From assembly GCF_023509015.1 (NCBI RefSeq), contig NZ_CP094975.1, forward strand, positions 2,675,501 through 2,739,500: 64,000 nucleotides of DNA. Direction: 5' to 3'. The notes under the pieces are model-generated. The model searched no databases. It was not told the DNA's origin and saw nothing but the letters and a program-made list of their open reading frames with translations. Of the stretch, positions 24,207-32,937 are shown in pieces (position 1 is the stretch's first letter; every line of letters begins with the position of its first letter). Position numbers and translations under genes: made by a program. Source of the DNA: Pseudomonas abieticivorans (GTDB taxonomy: Bacteria; Pseudomonadota; Gammaproteobacteria; Pseudomonadales; Pseudomonadaceae).

Positions 24207-25289
24207 ATGAAGATCGGTGTAATCGGTGGCGGCCAACTGGGCCGCATGTTGGCCCTGGCGGGCACCCCGCTGGGCATGAACTTCGCGTTCCTGGACCCGG
24301 CGCCTGACGCTTGCGCCGCCGCCTTGGGCGAGCACCTGCGCGCCGACTACGGCGACCAGGACCACCTGCGCCAGCTGGCCGACGAAGTCGACCTGGTGAC
24401 GTTCGAGTTTGAAAGCGTGCCGGCCGAGACCGTGGCCTTTTTGTCGCAGTTCGTGCCGGTGTACCCGAGCGCCGAAGCCTTGCGCATCGCGCGTGACCGC
24501 TGGTTCGAAAAGAGCATGTTCAAGGACTTGGGCGTGCCGACGCCGACCTTCGCCGACATCCAGTCGCAGGCTGACCTGGACGCCGCGGTGGCCAGCATCG
24601 GCCTGCCGGCGGTGCTGAAAACCCGCACCCTGGGTTACGACGGCAAGGGCCAAAAGGTCTTGCGCACTGCCGCAGACGTTGAGGGCACCTTCGCAGAGCT
24701 TGGCAGCGTGCCTTGCCTGCTGGAAGGCTTCGTGCCGTTCACTGGTGAAGTCTCGCTGATTGCCGTGCGCGCCCGTGATGGCGAAACGCGCTTCTACCCA
24801 CTGGTGCACAACACTCACGAAAGCGGCATCTTGCGCCTCTCGGTTGCCAGCACCGACCACCCGCTGCAAGGCCTGGCCGAAGACTACGCCTTGCGCGTGC
24901 TCAAGCAGCTGGACTACGTGGGCGTGCTGGCGTTCGAGTTCTTTGAAGTGGACGGCGGCCTGAAGGCCAACGAAATCGCCCCGCGTGTGCACAACTCCGG
25001 GCACTGGACCATTGAAGGCTCCGAGTGCAGCCAGTTCGAGAACCACCTGCGCGCCGTTGCCGGCCTGCCGCTGGGCTCCACTGCCAAGGTTGGCGAGAGC
25101 GCTATGCTCAACTTTATTGGCGAAGTGCCGGCAGTCGATAAAGTGATCAGCATCGACGATTGCCACCTGCATCACTACGGCAAAGCCTTCAAGGTCGGCC
25201 GCAAGGTCGGTCATGCAACTGTCCGCAGCGCCGACCTGCAAATCTTGCAGGCACAGATCAAGAAAGTGGAAACACTGATCAACGCCTGA
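24207..25289 (+). CDS. purK: 5-(carboxyamino)imidazole ribonucleotide synthase
   Basis: The 360-residue ATP-grasp enzyme makes N5-CAIR from AIR, bicarbonate and ATP. It has the N-terminal glycine motif IGVIGGGQLGRML, the ATP-grasp segments LPAVLKTRTLGYDGKGQKVLR and FEFFEVDGGLKANEIAPRVHNSGHWTIEG, and the purK C-terminal tail. It follows purE by 9 bases. No attenuator is seen within the operon apart from the leader hairpin upstream of purE. Confidence 0.97.
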   Translation: MKIGVIGGGQLGRMLALAGTPLGMNFAFLDPAPDACAAALGEHLRADYGDQDHLRQLADEVDLVTFEFESVPAETVAFLSQFVPVYPSAEALRIARDRWFEKSMFKDLGVPTPTFADIQSQADLDAAVASIGLPAVLKTRTLGYDGKGQKVLRTAADVEGTFAELGSVPCLLEGFVPFTGEVSLIAVRARDGETRFYPLVHNTHESGILRLSVASTDHPLQGLAEDYALRVLKQLDYVGVLAFEFFEVDGGLKANEIAPRVHNSGHWTIEGSECSQFENHLRAVAGLPLGSTAKVGESAMLNFIGEVPAVDKVISIDDCHLHHYGKAFKVGRKVGHATVRSADLQILQAQIKKVETLINA

Positions 25290-25377
25290 GGGAACGATTA
25301 TTTCCTGTAACCCTCAGATGGCAGGATGCCAAAGCGCTGACTAGGCTTTGGCAATTCATCCAGATAGAGGAAATCAC

Positions 25378-25623
25378 ATGGGAATTATCGGCACCATTTT
25401 CATCGGCTTGATCGTGGGCCTGCTGGCTCGATTCCTGAAGCCTGGCGATGACAGCATGGGTTGGATCATGACCATCCTGCTGGGTATCGGCGGCTCGCTG
25501 GCGGCTACCTACGGCGGCCAAGCCCTGGGTATCTACCAGGCCGGGCAGGGCGCTGGCTTCCTGGGTGCGCTGATCGGCGCAATTGTGCTGCTGGTGATCT
25601 ACGGCATGATCAAAAAAGACTGA
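25378..25623 (+). CDS. GlsB/YeaQ/YmgE family small membrane protein
   Basis: The 81-residue protein has three predicted helices with the family motif GLLARFLKPGDDSMGWIMTILLGIGGSLAATYGG and a C-terminal GAIVLLVIYGMIKKD. This family is associated with stress and envelope functions; its exact role is unknown. The start at 25378 is supported by AGAGGAAATCAC; the longer frame has no ribosome site. It lies 88 bases after purK and is followed by a hairpin. Confidence 0.85.
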   Translation: MGIIGTIFIGLIVGLLARFLKPGDDSMGWIMTILLGIGGSLAATYGGQALGIYQAGQGAGFLGALIGAIVLLVIYGMIKKD

Positions 25624-25635
25624 CTTTTGGTCTGG

Positions 25636-25663
25636 GCCCTCTCTGCTGCGCCGCAGAGAGGGC
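25636..25663 (+). terminator. hairpin after the GlsB-like gene
   Basis: A perfect 11-base stem (GCCCTCTCTGC with GCAGAGAGGGC) begins 12 bases after the stop codon. No T run follows, so efficient termination is uncertain. Confidence 0.55.
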
Positions 25664-25707
25664 TAGAATGCTCGACTCTTTCCAAGTCATATTTTGTCGA
25701 GTCCTCC

Positions 25708-26241
25708 ATGCGCCGCCTTTTATTCATTGCTCTTGCCCTGTGCAGCAGCCTGGCCCATGCCCAGCTGCCAGAAACCGATTGGCTGACGCTGATGCCCAAG
25801 TCAGATCAGAAAGCCCTCGAAGCCATGCCGGAAATCACTCACAACACCCCCGAAGGCGACGGCAACTTCACCCATAAAGGTGGGCTGAAGCAAAGCAAGG
25901 GCTTGGCGCCGGTGATGTATTCGACCAAGACCGTGCCAGAAATGGACGGCAAGGAAATCCGCATTGGCGGCTACCCAGTGCCGTTGGAAACCGACGCCAA
26001 GGGCCGCGCTACCTCGTTCTTCCTAGTGCCTTACCCAGGCGCCTGCATCCACGTGCCGCCACCGCCACCCAACCAGATGATCCTGATCCGCTACCCCAAG
26101 GGGCTGAAGCTGGACGACATCTACACGCCGCTGTGGGCAATCGGTAAGTTGAAGGTCGAGAAAGTCAGCAATGACATGGCCGATGCGGCCTATGCGATGG
26201 ATGCGGAGAAGGTGCGAGTGGTCGTCGAATCAGATTTGTAA
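25708..26241 (+). CDS. secreted DUF3299 domain protein
   Basis: The 177-residue protein has a signal peptide (MRRLLFIALALCSSLAHA) and the DUF3299 features YSTKTVPEMDGKEIRIGGYPVPLE and FFLVPYPGACIHVPPPPPNQMI, a likely periplasmic fold of unknown function. The start at 25708 has only a weak ribosome site (GTCCTCC); the longer frame reads through the terminator hairpin and is unlikely. It points convergently at the mutarotase gene across a 65-base perfect palindrome. Confidence 0.82.
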   Translation: MRRLLFIALALCSSLAHAQLPETDWLTLMPKSDQKALEAMPEITHNTPEGDGNFTHKGGLKQSKGLAPVMYSTKTVPEMDGKEIRIGGYPVPLETDAKGRATSFFLVPYPGACIHVPPPPPNQMILIRYPKGLKLDDIYTPLWAIGKLKVEKVSNDMADAAYAMDAEKVRVVVESDL

Positions 26242-26257
26242 TCGCCGGGCAAGCCTT

Positions 26258-26322
26258 GGCGCCTGGTTCGCGGATGAATCCGCTCCTACTGTAGGAGCGG
26301 ATTCATCCGCGAACCAGGCGCC
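26258..26322. repeat. perfect 65-base REP palindrome (REPIN)
   Basis: Two 32-base arms starting GGCGCCTGGTTCGCGGATGA are perfect reverse complements around a single T (26290). The element lies between convergent stops at 26241 and 26327. It is a doubled REP unit and can act as a bidirectional transcription end. Confidence 0.9.
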
Positions 26323-26326
26323 GCGA

Positions 26327-27226
26327 TCAAAGCGGATAGCTGGTCAACGTAAACCCAAGCGTATGCGACCCACCGGGCAGCAACGTGACGATGTCATCCA
26401 TCACGTTGGCCGTCTCGATGCACAGCATGCGCTGCCAGCCGTCGTCGGCCATGTCGCTCAATTGCGCGGCGCGATCGATCCACGGGTTCCAGATAACCGC
26501 AGAATTCGAGCCTTCGCTGGTGATCTCGATGCGTCGCTTCCAAGTCGGGTCGATGATGCTCAGTTGCTTCGGCGCCTTTTGGTAGATGCGGTCGGTTTCG
26601 CCGCTGAAGCGCAGGTCGCCAGTTTGCGTGCGGGTTTGCCAGCCTTCCAGGGTCTCGATGTAGTTCAGCCCATCCACGCCCTGCACGCTCACGTCACGCA
26701 CGTCGCTCACGGCAAAATAGCTGTGTAGCGCCTGGCTTAGGCTCACGTCGCTGTCGCCCAGGTTGGTGGTGCTCAGCTTGACCACTAGCTTGTCACCCAA
26801 CTCGATGCTTAGTTTGAGCTCTACCGAGTGCGGCCAGCCCGGCAGTTTGCCCTTGGTTTCGGGCAAGGTCAGGTCCACGCGCAGGTTGCCATCGGAGCTG
26901 TCGATGCCCAGCAATTGCCATTCCTGCGCCCGCACCAGGCCATGGGCCGGCGCTTCGTCATTGGCGGTACGCATGGCCTGCACGGCCTGCGGGTTGCGGG
27001 CAAAGTTGCCAAACCACGGCCAGCACACTGGCACGCCGGTACGGATCGGCGTGCCCTGCTTGAACACGGCCTGCTCGTTGAGCCAGATCAGCGGTTGGTC
27101 GCCGTCGCGCTGGTAACTGAGGATCTGGGCACCTTGCTGGGCAATCAACAGTTCCGCACCGCCATGGCTGATACGCCAGCAGTTCAGTTCATCGAGTTTG
27201 ACCGATTCGACCTGGGGGTTAGACAT
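26327..27226 (-). CDS. D-hexose-6-phosphate mutarotase (aldose 1-epimerase family)
   Basis: The 299-residue protein has the galactose-mutarotase fold of YeaD-type enzymes: GAQILSYQRDGDQPLIWLNE, GVPVCWPWFGNF, APAHGLVRAQEW with the catalytic His, and NPWIDRAAQLSDM near the C terminus. It interconverts anomers of hexose 6-phosphates. The thioesterase gene lies 90 bases upstream on the same strand. I do not assign a three-letter symbol. Confidence 0.85.
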   Translation of the reverse strand: MSNPQVESVKLDELNCWRISHGGAELLIAQQGAQILSYQRDGDQPLIWLNEQAVFKQGTPIRTGVPVCWPWFGNFARNPQAVQAMRTANDEAPAHGLVRAQEWQLLGIDSSDGNLRVDLTLPETKGKLPGWPHSVELKLSIELGDKLVVKLSTTNLGDSDVSLSQALHSYFAVSDVRDVSVQGVDGLNYIETLEGWQTRTQTGDLRFSGETDRIYQKAPKQLSIIDPTWKRRIEITSEGSNSAVIWNPWIDRAAQLSDMADDGWQRMLCIETANVMDDIVTLLPGGSHTLGFTLTSYPL

Positions 27227-27316
27227 GCGCGCTTCTCGCTTCCTGACGACAATATATAAGACATGAGACCGGCAAACCGCCGCCGGGTTTCCGCGTGCGA
27301 TTTGCCGAAGGCCAGG

Positions 27317-27718
27317 TCAGCGGCGCGCCGGCACCGAGCGGGTGCGGCCGCTGCCATCGATGGCGACGAACACGAACACGGCTTCGGTCACTTTGCGCCA
27401 CTCGCTGGACAGCGGGTCGTCGCTCCATACTTCCACCATCATCTGGATCGAACTGCGGCCGATTTCCAGGGTTTGGGTGTAGAACGACAATTGTGCACCG
27501 ACTGCAACTGGAACCAGGAAGGCCATGCGGTCGATCGCGACGGTGGCAACACGCCCACCCGCCACCTTGCTCGCCATGGCTGTGCCCGCCAGATCCATCT
27601 GCGCAACCAGCCAACCGCCGAATATATCGCCGAAGCCATTGGTTTCGCGGGGTAAAGCCGTAATCTGCAAGGCCAGGTCGCCTTGTGGAATCGGGTCTTC
27701 TTGTTCGAGTTCAATCAT
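27317..27718 (-). CDS. acyl-CoA thioesterase, hotdog fold (YciA type)
   Basis: The 133-residue hotdog protein shows NGFGDIFGGWLVAQMDLAG with the helix and catalytic Asp of YciA, and a strand pattern RVATVAIDRMAFLVPVAVGA and IGRSSIQMMVEVWS. Such enzymes hydrolyse acyl-CoAs of various lengths. Its ATG at 27718 opens onto the 326-base region before the MHS transporter. Confidence 0.85.
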   Translation of the reverse strand: MIELEQEDPIPQGDLALQITALPRETNGFGDIFGGWLVAQMDLAGTAMASKVAGGRVATVAIDRMAFLVPVAVGAQLSFYTQTLEIGRSSIQMMVEVWSDDPLSSEWRKVTEAVFVFVAIDGSGRTRSVPARR

Positions 27719-28044
27719 GCCTGGGGTGCCTCTGACCCATGACTCTTCATTGGTTGGCGCGGTTCATTGACGTCCCGTGGGAGACGCTCCAAGGGTAACT
27801 CTGCGAAATCGGCTATCTAACTAGCGACGTCTTCGCACAATACCCTACGCCCTTTCTCTACTATCTCTGTTACCGCCCAGTATATAGAGCCCGTCTAACA
27901 AGAACGACCGTTCGGTGCCCATATTGACCGCCGATTAAGTCTATCCATGTGCATTTTCAAGCAATTTGCTATGGTGCCGCACCTGCCAAGCCGCACGCAG
28001 CCCGGGTGAGGGCTGCCGAAACGCCTATAAAGAGAAAGACGCCC
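27719..28044. other. intergenic region, no gene supported
   Basis: This divergent 326-base region is more A+T-rich than its surroundings. The only feature I support is the GAACG-AC-CGTTC dyad at 27902-27913; I saw no convincing small ORF with ribosome site. Confidence 0.5.
27902..27913. promoter_or_regulatory. TetR-type dyad upstream of the MHS transporter
   Basis: GAACGACCGTTC has 5-base arms (GAACG/CGTTC) around AC, a form common in TetR-family operators. It lies 131 bases before the transporter ATG. No TetR gene is in the window. Confidence 0.35.
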
Positions 28045-29334
28045 ATGACTTCCATGCCCTCAAGCATTGCGCAGCCGCCGCGCCCCTTGACCCGCAACGA
28101 CTACAAGACCTTGTCGCTTTCCGCGCTAGGTGGCGCACTGGAGTTTTACGACTTCATTATCTTCGTGTTCTTTGCCGCCGTGGTCGGCAAGCTGTTTTTC
28201 CCGGCCGACATGCCCGAGTGGCTACGATTGATGCAAACCTTCGGCATTTTTGCCGCCGGTTACCTGGCCCGGCCGTTGGGCGGCATCGTGATGGCCCACT
28301 TCGGCGACCTGCTGGGGCGCAAGAAGATGTTCACCTTGAGCATTTTCATGATGGCGGTGCCAACCCTGATCATGGGCTTGCTGCCAACCTATGCGCAGAT
28401 CGGCCTATGGGCGCCGATCCTGTTATTGCTGATGCGTGTGATCCAGGGCGCTGCCATTGGTGGTGAGGTACCCGGCGCCTGGGTGTTTGTGTCCGAGCAT
28501 GTGCCGGCGCGCCATGTTGGCTATGCCTGCGGCACGCTGACATCGGGTTTGACGGCGGGGATCCTGCTCGGTTCCCTGGTGGCGACACTGATTAACAGCC
28601 TTTACAGCGCCACCGAGGTGGCCGATTACGCCTGGCGTATTCCTTTCTTGCTGGGCGGTGTATTCGGGCTGATGTCGGTGTACCTGCGCCGCTGGTTGCA
28701 CGAGACCCCGGTGTTCGCCGAGTTGCAGCAACGCAAGGCTTTGGCCGAAGAGATCCCGTTGCGCGCCGTACTGCGCGATCACCGCGGGGCAATCCTGATC
28801 TCGATGCTGCTGACCTGGTTGCTGTCGGCCGGCATCATCGTGGTCATCCTGATGACCCCGACCGTGCTGCAAACCGTTTACGGGTTCACCCCGCGCGAAG
28901 CGTTGCAGGCCAACAGCCTGGCCATCGTATTTTTGAGCATCGGTTGCGTGGCCGCAGGTGCCCTGGCCGATCGGCTGGGGGCTGGGCGGGTATTCGTGAT
29001 AGGCAGCCTGTTGCTGATGGCCAGCTCCTGGGTGTTCTACCACAGCCTGCATGAGCATCCCAATTGGCTGTACCCGCTGTACGCCTTGACCGGTTTGTTT
29101 GTGGGTACCATCGGCGCGGTGCCTTACGTAATGGTCAAGGCCTTCCCGGCTGTCGTGCGGTTCACCGGGCTTTCGTTCTCGTACAACCTGGCCTACGCCA
29201 TTTTCGGCGGCCTGACCCCGATGGCCGTGACCCTGCTGCTCAAGTCCGACCCCATGGGCCCGGCTTATTACGTGGCCGGTATCTGCCTGATCGGCCTGTT
29301 CGTGGGCCTGTACCTGATGGCGAAGAAACGCTGA
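28045..29334 (+). CDS. MHS-family MFS transporter
   Basis: The 429-residue permease has about 12 helices and metabolite:proton symporter motifs: LGGALEFYDFIIFVFFAAVVGK at helix 1, GYLARPLGGIVMAHFGDLLGRKKMF at the loop 2-3, and EVPGAWVFVSEHVP around helix 5. The family includes uptake of proline/betaine, alpha-ketoglutarate or aromatic acids; no substrate is assigned. I use the ATG at 28045; the upstream frame reads through non-hydrophobic sequence. It is a single gene facing away from the thioesterase. Confidence 0.88.
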   Translation: MTSMPSSIAQPPRPLTRNDYKTLSLSALGGALEFYDFIIFVFFAAVVGKLFFPADMPEWLRLMQTFGIFAAGYLARPLGGIVMAHFGDLLGRKKMFTLSIFMMAVPTLIMGLLPTYAQIGLWAPILLLLMRVIQGAAIGGEVPGAWVFVSEHVPARHVGYACGTLTSGLTAGILLGSLVATLINSLYSATEVADYAWRIPFLLGGVFGLMSVYLRRWLHETPVFAELQQRKALAEEIPLRAVLRDHRGAILISMLLTWLLSAGIIVVILMTPTVLQTVYGFTPREALQANSLAIVFLSIGCVAAGALADRLGAGRVFVIGSLLLMASSWVFYHSLHEHPNWLYPLYALTGLFVGTIGAVPYVMVKAFPAVVRFTGLSFSYNLAYAIFGGLTPMAVTLLLKSDPMGPAYYVAGICLIGLFVGLYLMAKKR

Positions 29335-29395
29335 CCCCTCCACGCGGGCGCCATGCCCGCGTTTGCTGGCCATTCCTGAAATATCTGGTAATGGC

Positions 29396-29424
29396 CAGTC
29401 ATCCTTTTGTCACATTCCTTTCAT
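29396..29424 (+). promoter_or_regulatory. Pho box of pstS
   Basis: CAGTCAT-CCTT-TTGTCAC followed by ATTC-CTTTCAT gives three 7-base units at 11-base spacing, matching the PhoB box CTGTCAT-N4-CTGTCAY. It starts 98 bases before the ATG. Confidence 0.85.
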
Positions 29425-29493
29425 AGAGTGTTCACGCGGCCGAAACATACTCAGGCCCGTTCCATCCAACACACCCTTTGCCAGGAGCAAGGT

Positions 29494-30495
29494 ATGACAA
29501 TCAAACGTTTGATGGCGGCCCTGACCTTTGTCGCCGCCGGCGTAGCCACTGCCAACGCGGTAGCGGCAGTTGACCCCAGCATTCCCGCCTACGTGAAAAC
29601 CACCGGCGTCTCGGGCAACCTCTCCAGTGTCGGCTCCGACACCCTGGCAAACCTGATGACCTTGTGGGCCGAGGCCTACAAAAAAGAATACCCGAACGTA
29701 AACATCCAGATTCAGGCCGCCGGTTCTTCCACCGCGCCGCCAGCGTTGACTGAAGGCACTTCCAACCTGGGCCCGATGAGCCGCAAGATGAAGGATGTGG
29801 AACTGCAGGCGTTCGAACAGAAGTACGGCTACAAGCCCACCGCCATTCCGGTGGCCGTCGATGCACTGGCCGTGTTCGTGCACAAGGACAACCCCATCCA
29901 GCACCTGACCATGGAGCAAGTGGACGCGGTGTTCTCCTCCACCCGCCTGTGCGGTGCCAAGGCTGAAGTCAAGACCTGGGGCGACCTGGGCGTGACCGGC
30001 GACCTGGCCAACAAGCCGGTGCAGCTGTTTGGCCGCAACTCGGTATCGGGCACCTACGGCTACTTCAAGGAAGAGGCCCTGTGCAAAGGCGACTTCAGGC
30101 CTAACGTCAACGAGCAGCCAGGTTCGGCCTCGGTGGTGCAGTCCATCAGCAGCTCGTTGAACGGCATCGGCTACTCGGGCATCGGCTACAAGACCGCCAG
30201 CGTGAAAACCGTGGCACTGTCGAAAAAAGGTAGCACCGAGTTCATCGAGGACACCGAGGAAAACGCCCTGAACGGCAAGTACCCGCTGTCGCGCTTCCTC
30301 TATGTGTACGTGAACAAGGCGCCGAACAAGCCGCTGGCACCGCTGGAAGCGGAGTTCGTGAAGCTGGTGTTGTCGCAAGCTGGTCAACAAGTTGTAGTAA
30401 AAGATGGTTACATTCCATTGCCTGCCAAAGTGGCAGCCAAGGCCCTGGCTGATCTGGGCCTGGCCGAAGGTAATGCAGGCGTTGTGAAGAACTGA
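29494..30495 (+). CDS. pstS: phosphate ABC transporter substrate-binding protein
   Basis: The 333-residue periplasmic protein has a signal peptide ([24 protein letters not shown]) and the phosphate-binding pattern [35 protein letters not shown] and [12 protein letters not shown]. It captures phosphate for the Pst importer and begins the pst-pho block. The start at 29494 has AGGAGCAAGGT upstream; longer frames read through the Pho box. A second Pho box precedes pstC, so pstCABU can also be transcribed on its own. Confidence 0.95.
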   Translation: MTIKRLMAALTFVAAGVATANAVAAVDPSIPAYVKTTGVSGNLSSVGSDTLANLMTLWAEAYKKEYPNVNIQIQAAGSSTAPPALTEGTSNLGPMSRKMKDVELQAFEQKYGYKPTAIPVAVDALAVFVHKDNPIQHLTMEQVDAVFSSTRLCGAKAEVKTWGDLGVTGDLANKPVQLFGRNSVSGTYGYFKEEALCKGDFRPNVNEQPGSASVVQSISSSLNGIGYSGIGYKTASVKTVALSKKGSTEFIEDTEENALNGKYPLSRFLYVYVNKAPNKPLAPLEAEFVKLVLSQAGQQVVVKDGYIPLPAKVAAKALADLGLAEGNAGVVKN

Positions 30496-30594
30496 GATTG
30501 ACCCAGGATCGGGCCCTGAAAGGGGTCTGATTCACCCCGCGTGAGCGTTTGCTGCCAGGAATACTTGGGCGGCAGACATTGTTGCGTCAGCTCA

Positions 30595-30612
30595 CTGTCA
30601 TGTTTCTGTAAT
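30595..30612 (+). promoter_or_regulatory. Pho box of pstC
   Basis: CTGTCAT-GTTT-CTGTAAT is a near-perfect PhoB box between pstS and pstC, 23 bases before the pstC ATG. It indicates a separate PhoB-dependent promoter for pstCAB-phoU. Confidence 0.8.
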
Positions 30613-30634
30613 ACGAGGCCGCTAGGGTGTGCCC

Positions 30635-32920
30635 ATGAATGATCTGGCCAACTCCGCAATGACCCCGAAATCTCCGCCGGCGCGTATCGACTTCAATACG
30701 CCCGAGCTGCAACGCAAGCGCCGCATGCGGGCGCTCAAAGACCGCCTCACCCGCTGGTACGTGCTGGTGGGCGGCTTGGCCGTGCTCGCGGCCATCACGT
30801 TGATCTTCTTCTACCTGGCCTACGTGGTATTGCCGCTGTTCAAGGGCGCGCACCTGGAACAGGAAGCGGCCATGACCCCGGCCTGGATGCAGGATGCCGG
30901 CAAGCCGCTGATGATTGCCCTGGAAGAGCAGAACATGGTCGGCCTGCGGATTTCCGACAAGGGCCAGGCATTGTTCTTCGCCACCGAAGACGGCAAGGAA
31001 CTCAAGCGCGTCGACCTGCCGATCCCGGCCGGTGTCAGCATTGCCTCGATCGGTGAAGACCAGCCTGGCACGCCGCTGGTGACCGTCGGCCTGTCCAATG
31101 GCAGCGCGTTGATCCTGCATTACAGCTACAAGGTCACCTACCCGGACAACGTCAAAACCATCACCCCGGCCATTGACTACCCCTACGGTGAAACGCCGCT
31201 GAGCCTGGATGAACAAGGCCGGCCACTGGAGCATGTCAGTGCCAGCATCGCTGATTCCAGCCTGATCCTGGCCGGCTCCACCGGTTCGCAACTGCATGTG
31301 CTGTCGCTCAAGCAGGAAGAGAACATGCTGACCGGCGAGACCACCAACGAGCAGGCCCGCATCGAGCTGCCACAGATGACCGAGGCAGTGAAGGCAATCT
31401 TCATCGACCCGCGCCAGCAGTGGTTGTACGTGATAAACGGGCGTGCCCAGGCCGATGTATTCAGCCTGCGCGACAAGAGCCTGAACGGTCGTTACAAGCT
31501 GTTGGAAGATGCCAACGCCGAAGTGACGGCCAGCACCCAGTTGGTGGGTGGCATCTCGTTGGTGATCGGCAACTCCAAAGGCGGCCTGGCCCAGTGGTTC
31601 ATGGCCCGTGACACCGATGGCGAGTTGCGCCTGCAGCACATCCGCGACTTCCAGATGGGCACCGCGCCCATCGTCGATATCACCGCCGAACAGCGTCGCA
31701 AAGGCTTCATTGCCCTGGACGCCACTGGCCACCTGGGCGTGTTCCACAGCACCGCGCACCGCACCTTGCTGGTCGAGCCGGTAGCGCAAGGCCCAGGCGT
31801 ATTGGCCATGTCGCCGCGGGCCAACCGTATATTCATCGAAGAAGGCGGCAAGCTGCTGCCCATGGGCCTCGACAACCCGCACCCGGAGGTTTCCTGGAGC
31901 GCGTTGTGGGACAAGGTGTGGTACGAAAACTACGATTCGCCCAAATACGTGTGGCAGTCGACCGCGTCCAACACCGACTTCGAGCCCAAGCTGAGCCTGG
32001 CGCCGCTGACGTTCGGTACGCTCAAGGCGGCGTTCTACGCCATGCTGCTGGCAGCACCCATCGCCATTGCGGCCGCCATCTACACTGCCTACTTCATGGC
32101 CCCCGGCATGCGCCGCAAGGTCAAGCCAGTGATCGAGCTGATGGAAGCGATGCCTACGGTAATCCTGGGCTTCTTCGCCGGGCTGTTTCTGGCGCCGTAC
32201 CTTGAAGGGCACCTGCCGGGCATCTTCAGCCTGTTGCTGATGACGCCGATTGGCATCCTGGTCGCCGGTTTCGCCTGGAGTCGCCTGCCGGAAGGTATTC
32301 GCCTACGCGTGCCGGACGGCTGGGAAAGCGCGATTTTGATTCCGGTGATCCTGCTGGTGGGCTGGTTTTCGCTGTTCATGAGCCCGCACCTGGAAAACTG
32401 GTTCTTCCAGGGCGACATGCGCCTGTGGATCACCAACGACCTGGGTATCACCTATGACCAGCGCAACGCTCTGGTGGTGGGCCTGGCCATGGGCTTCGCG
32501 GTCATCCCGAACATCTACTCCATTGCCGAAGACGCCGTGTTCAGCGTGCCCCGTGGCCTGACCCTGGGCTCCCTGGCGCTGGGCGCCACGCCGTGGCAGA
32601 CCCTGACGCGGGTGGTGATCCTGACCGCCAGCCCAGGCATTTTCTCGGCGCTGATGATCGGCATGGGCCGTGCGGTAGGCGAGACCATGATCGTGCTGAT
32701 GGCCACCGGCAACACGCCGATCATGGACATGAACCTGTTCGAAGGCATGCGCACCCTGGCCGCCAACGTGGCGGTGGAAATGCCCGAGTCGGAAGTCGGC
32801 GGCAGCCACTATCGCGTGCTGTTCCTGGCCGCTCTGGTACTGCTGATGTTCACCTTCGTGATGAACACCGTGGCCGAGCTGATCCGTCAGCGGCTGCGCA
32901 AGAAATACTCGTCGCTTTAG
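30635..32920 (+). CDS. pstC: phosphate ABC transporter permease, long form
   Basis: The 761-residue protein is much longer than enteric PstC (about 320). Residues 35-65 hold a first helix, about 75-440 form a periplasmic region rich in strands (SNGSALILHYSY, LAGSTGSQLHVL, VINGRAQADVFSL), probably a beta-propeller-like domain, and 445-755 form the MetI-type permease with [17 protein letters not shown] as the EAA-type loop. This long form is normal in Pseudomonas. The ATG is at 30635, with a GTG two codons earlier. pstA follows after 17 bases. Confidence 0.93.
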   Translation: MNDLANSAMTPKSPPARIDFNTPELQRKRRMRALKDRLTRWYVLVGGLAVLAAITLIFFYLAYVVLPLFKGAHLEQEAAMTPAWMQDAGKPLMIALEEQNMVGLRISDKGQALFFATEDGKELKRVDLPIPAGVSIASIGEDQPGTPLVTVGLSNGSALILHYSYKVTYPDNVKTITPAIDYPYGETPLSLDEQGRPLEHVSASIADSSLILAGSTGSQLHVLSLKQEENMLTGETTNEQARIELPQMTEAVKAIFIDPRQQWLYVINGRAQADVFSLRDKSLNGRYKLLEDANAEVTASTQLVGGISLVIGNSKGGLAQWFMARDTDGELRLQHIRDFQMGTAPIVDITAEQRRKGFIALDATGHLGVFHSTAHRTLLVEPVAQGPGVLAMSPRANRIFIEEGGKLLPMGLDNPHPEVSWSALWDKVWYENYDSPKYVWQSTASNTDFEPKLSLAPLTFGTLKAAFYAMLLAAPIAIAAAIYTAYFMAPGMRRKVKPVIELMEAMPTVILGFFAGLFLAPYLEGHLPGIFSLLLMTPIGILVAGFAWSRLPEGIRLRVPDGWESAILIPVILLVGWFSLFMSPHLENWFFQGDMRLWITNDLGITYDQRNALVVGLAMGFAVIPNIYSIAEDAVFSVPRGLTLGSLALGATPWQTLTRVVILTASPGIFSALMIGMGRAVGETMIVLMATGNTPIMDMNLFEGMRTLAANVAVEMPESEVGGSHYRVLFLAALVLLMFTFVMNTVAELIRQRLRKKYSSL

Positions 32921-32937
32921 TAAAAAGGTAGAGATCC

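Noticed and set aside
23505..25241. Long reverse open frame (about 578 codons) opposite purE-purK
   Set aside because: It is antisense to two certain genes, is poor in hydrophobic and domain motifs, and arises from the high G+C codon bias.
23424..26322. REP repeats as a CRISPR array
   Set aside because: Units are few, inverted and irregularly spaced, and no cas genes are present.
30587..32212. Long reverse open frame opposite pstC
   Set aside because: No recognisable domain and fully explained by the sense permease gene.
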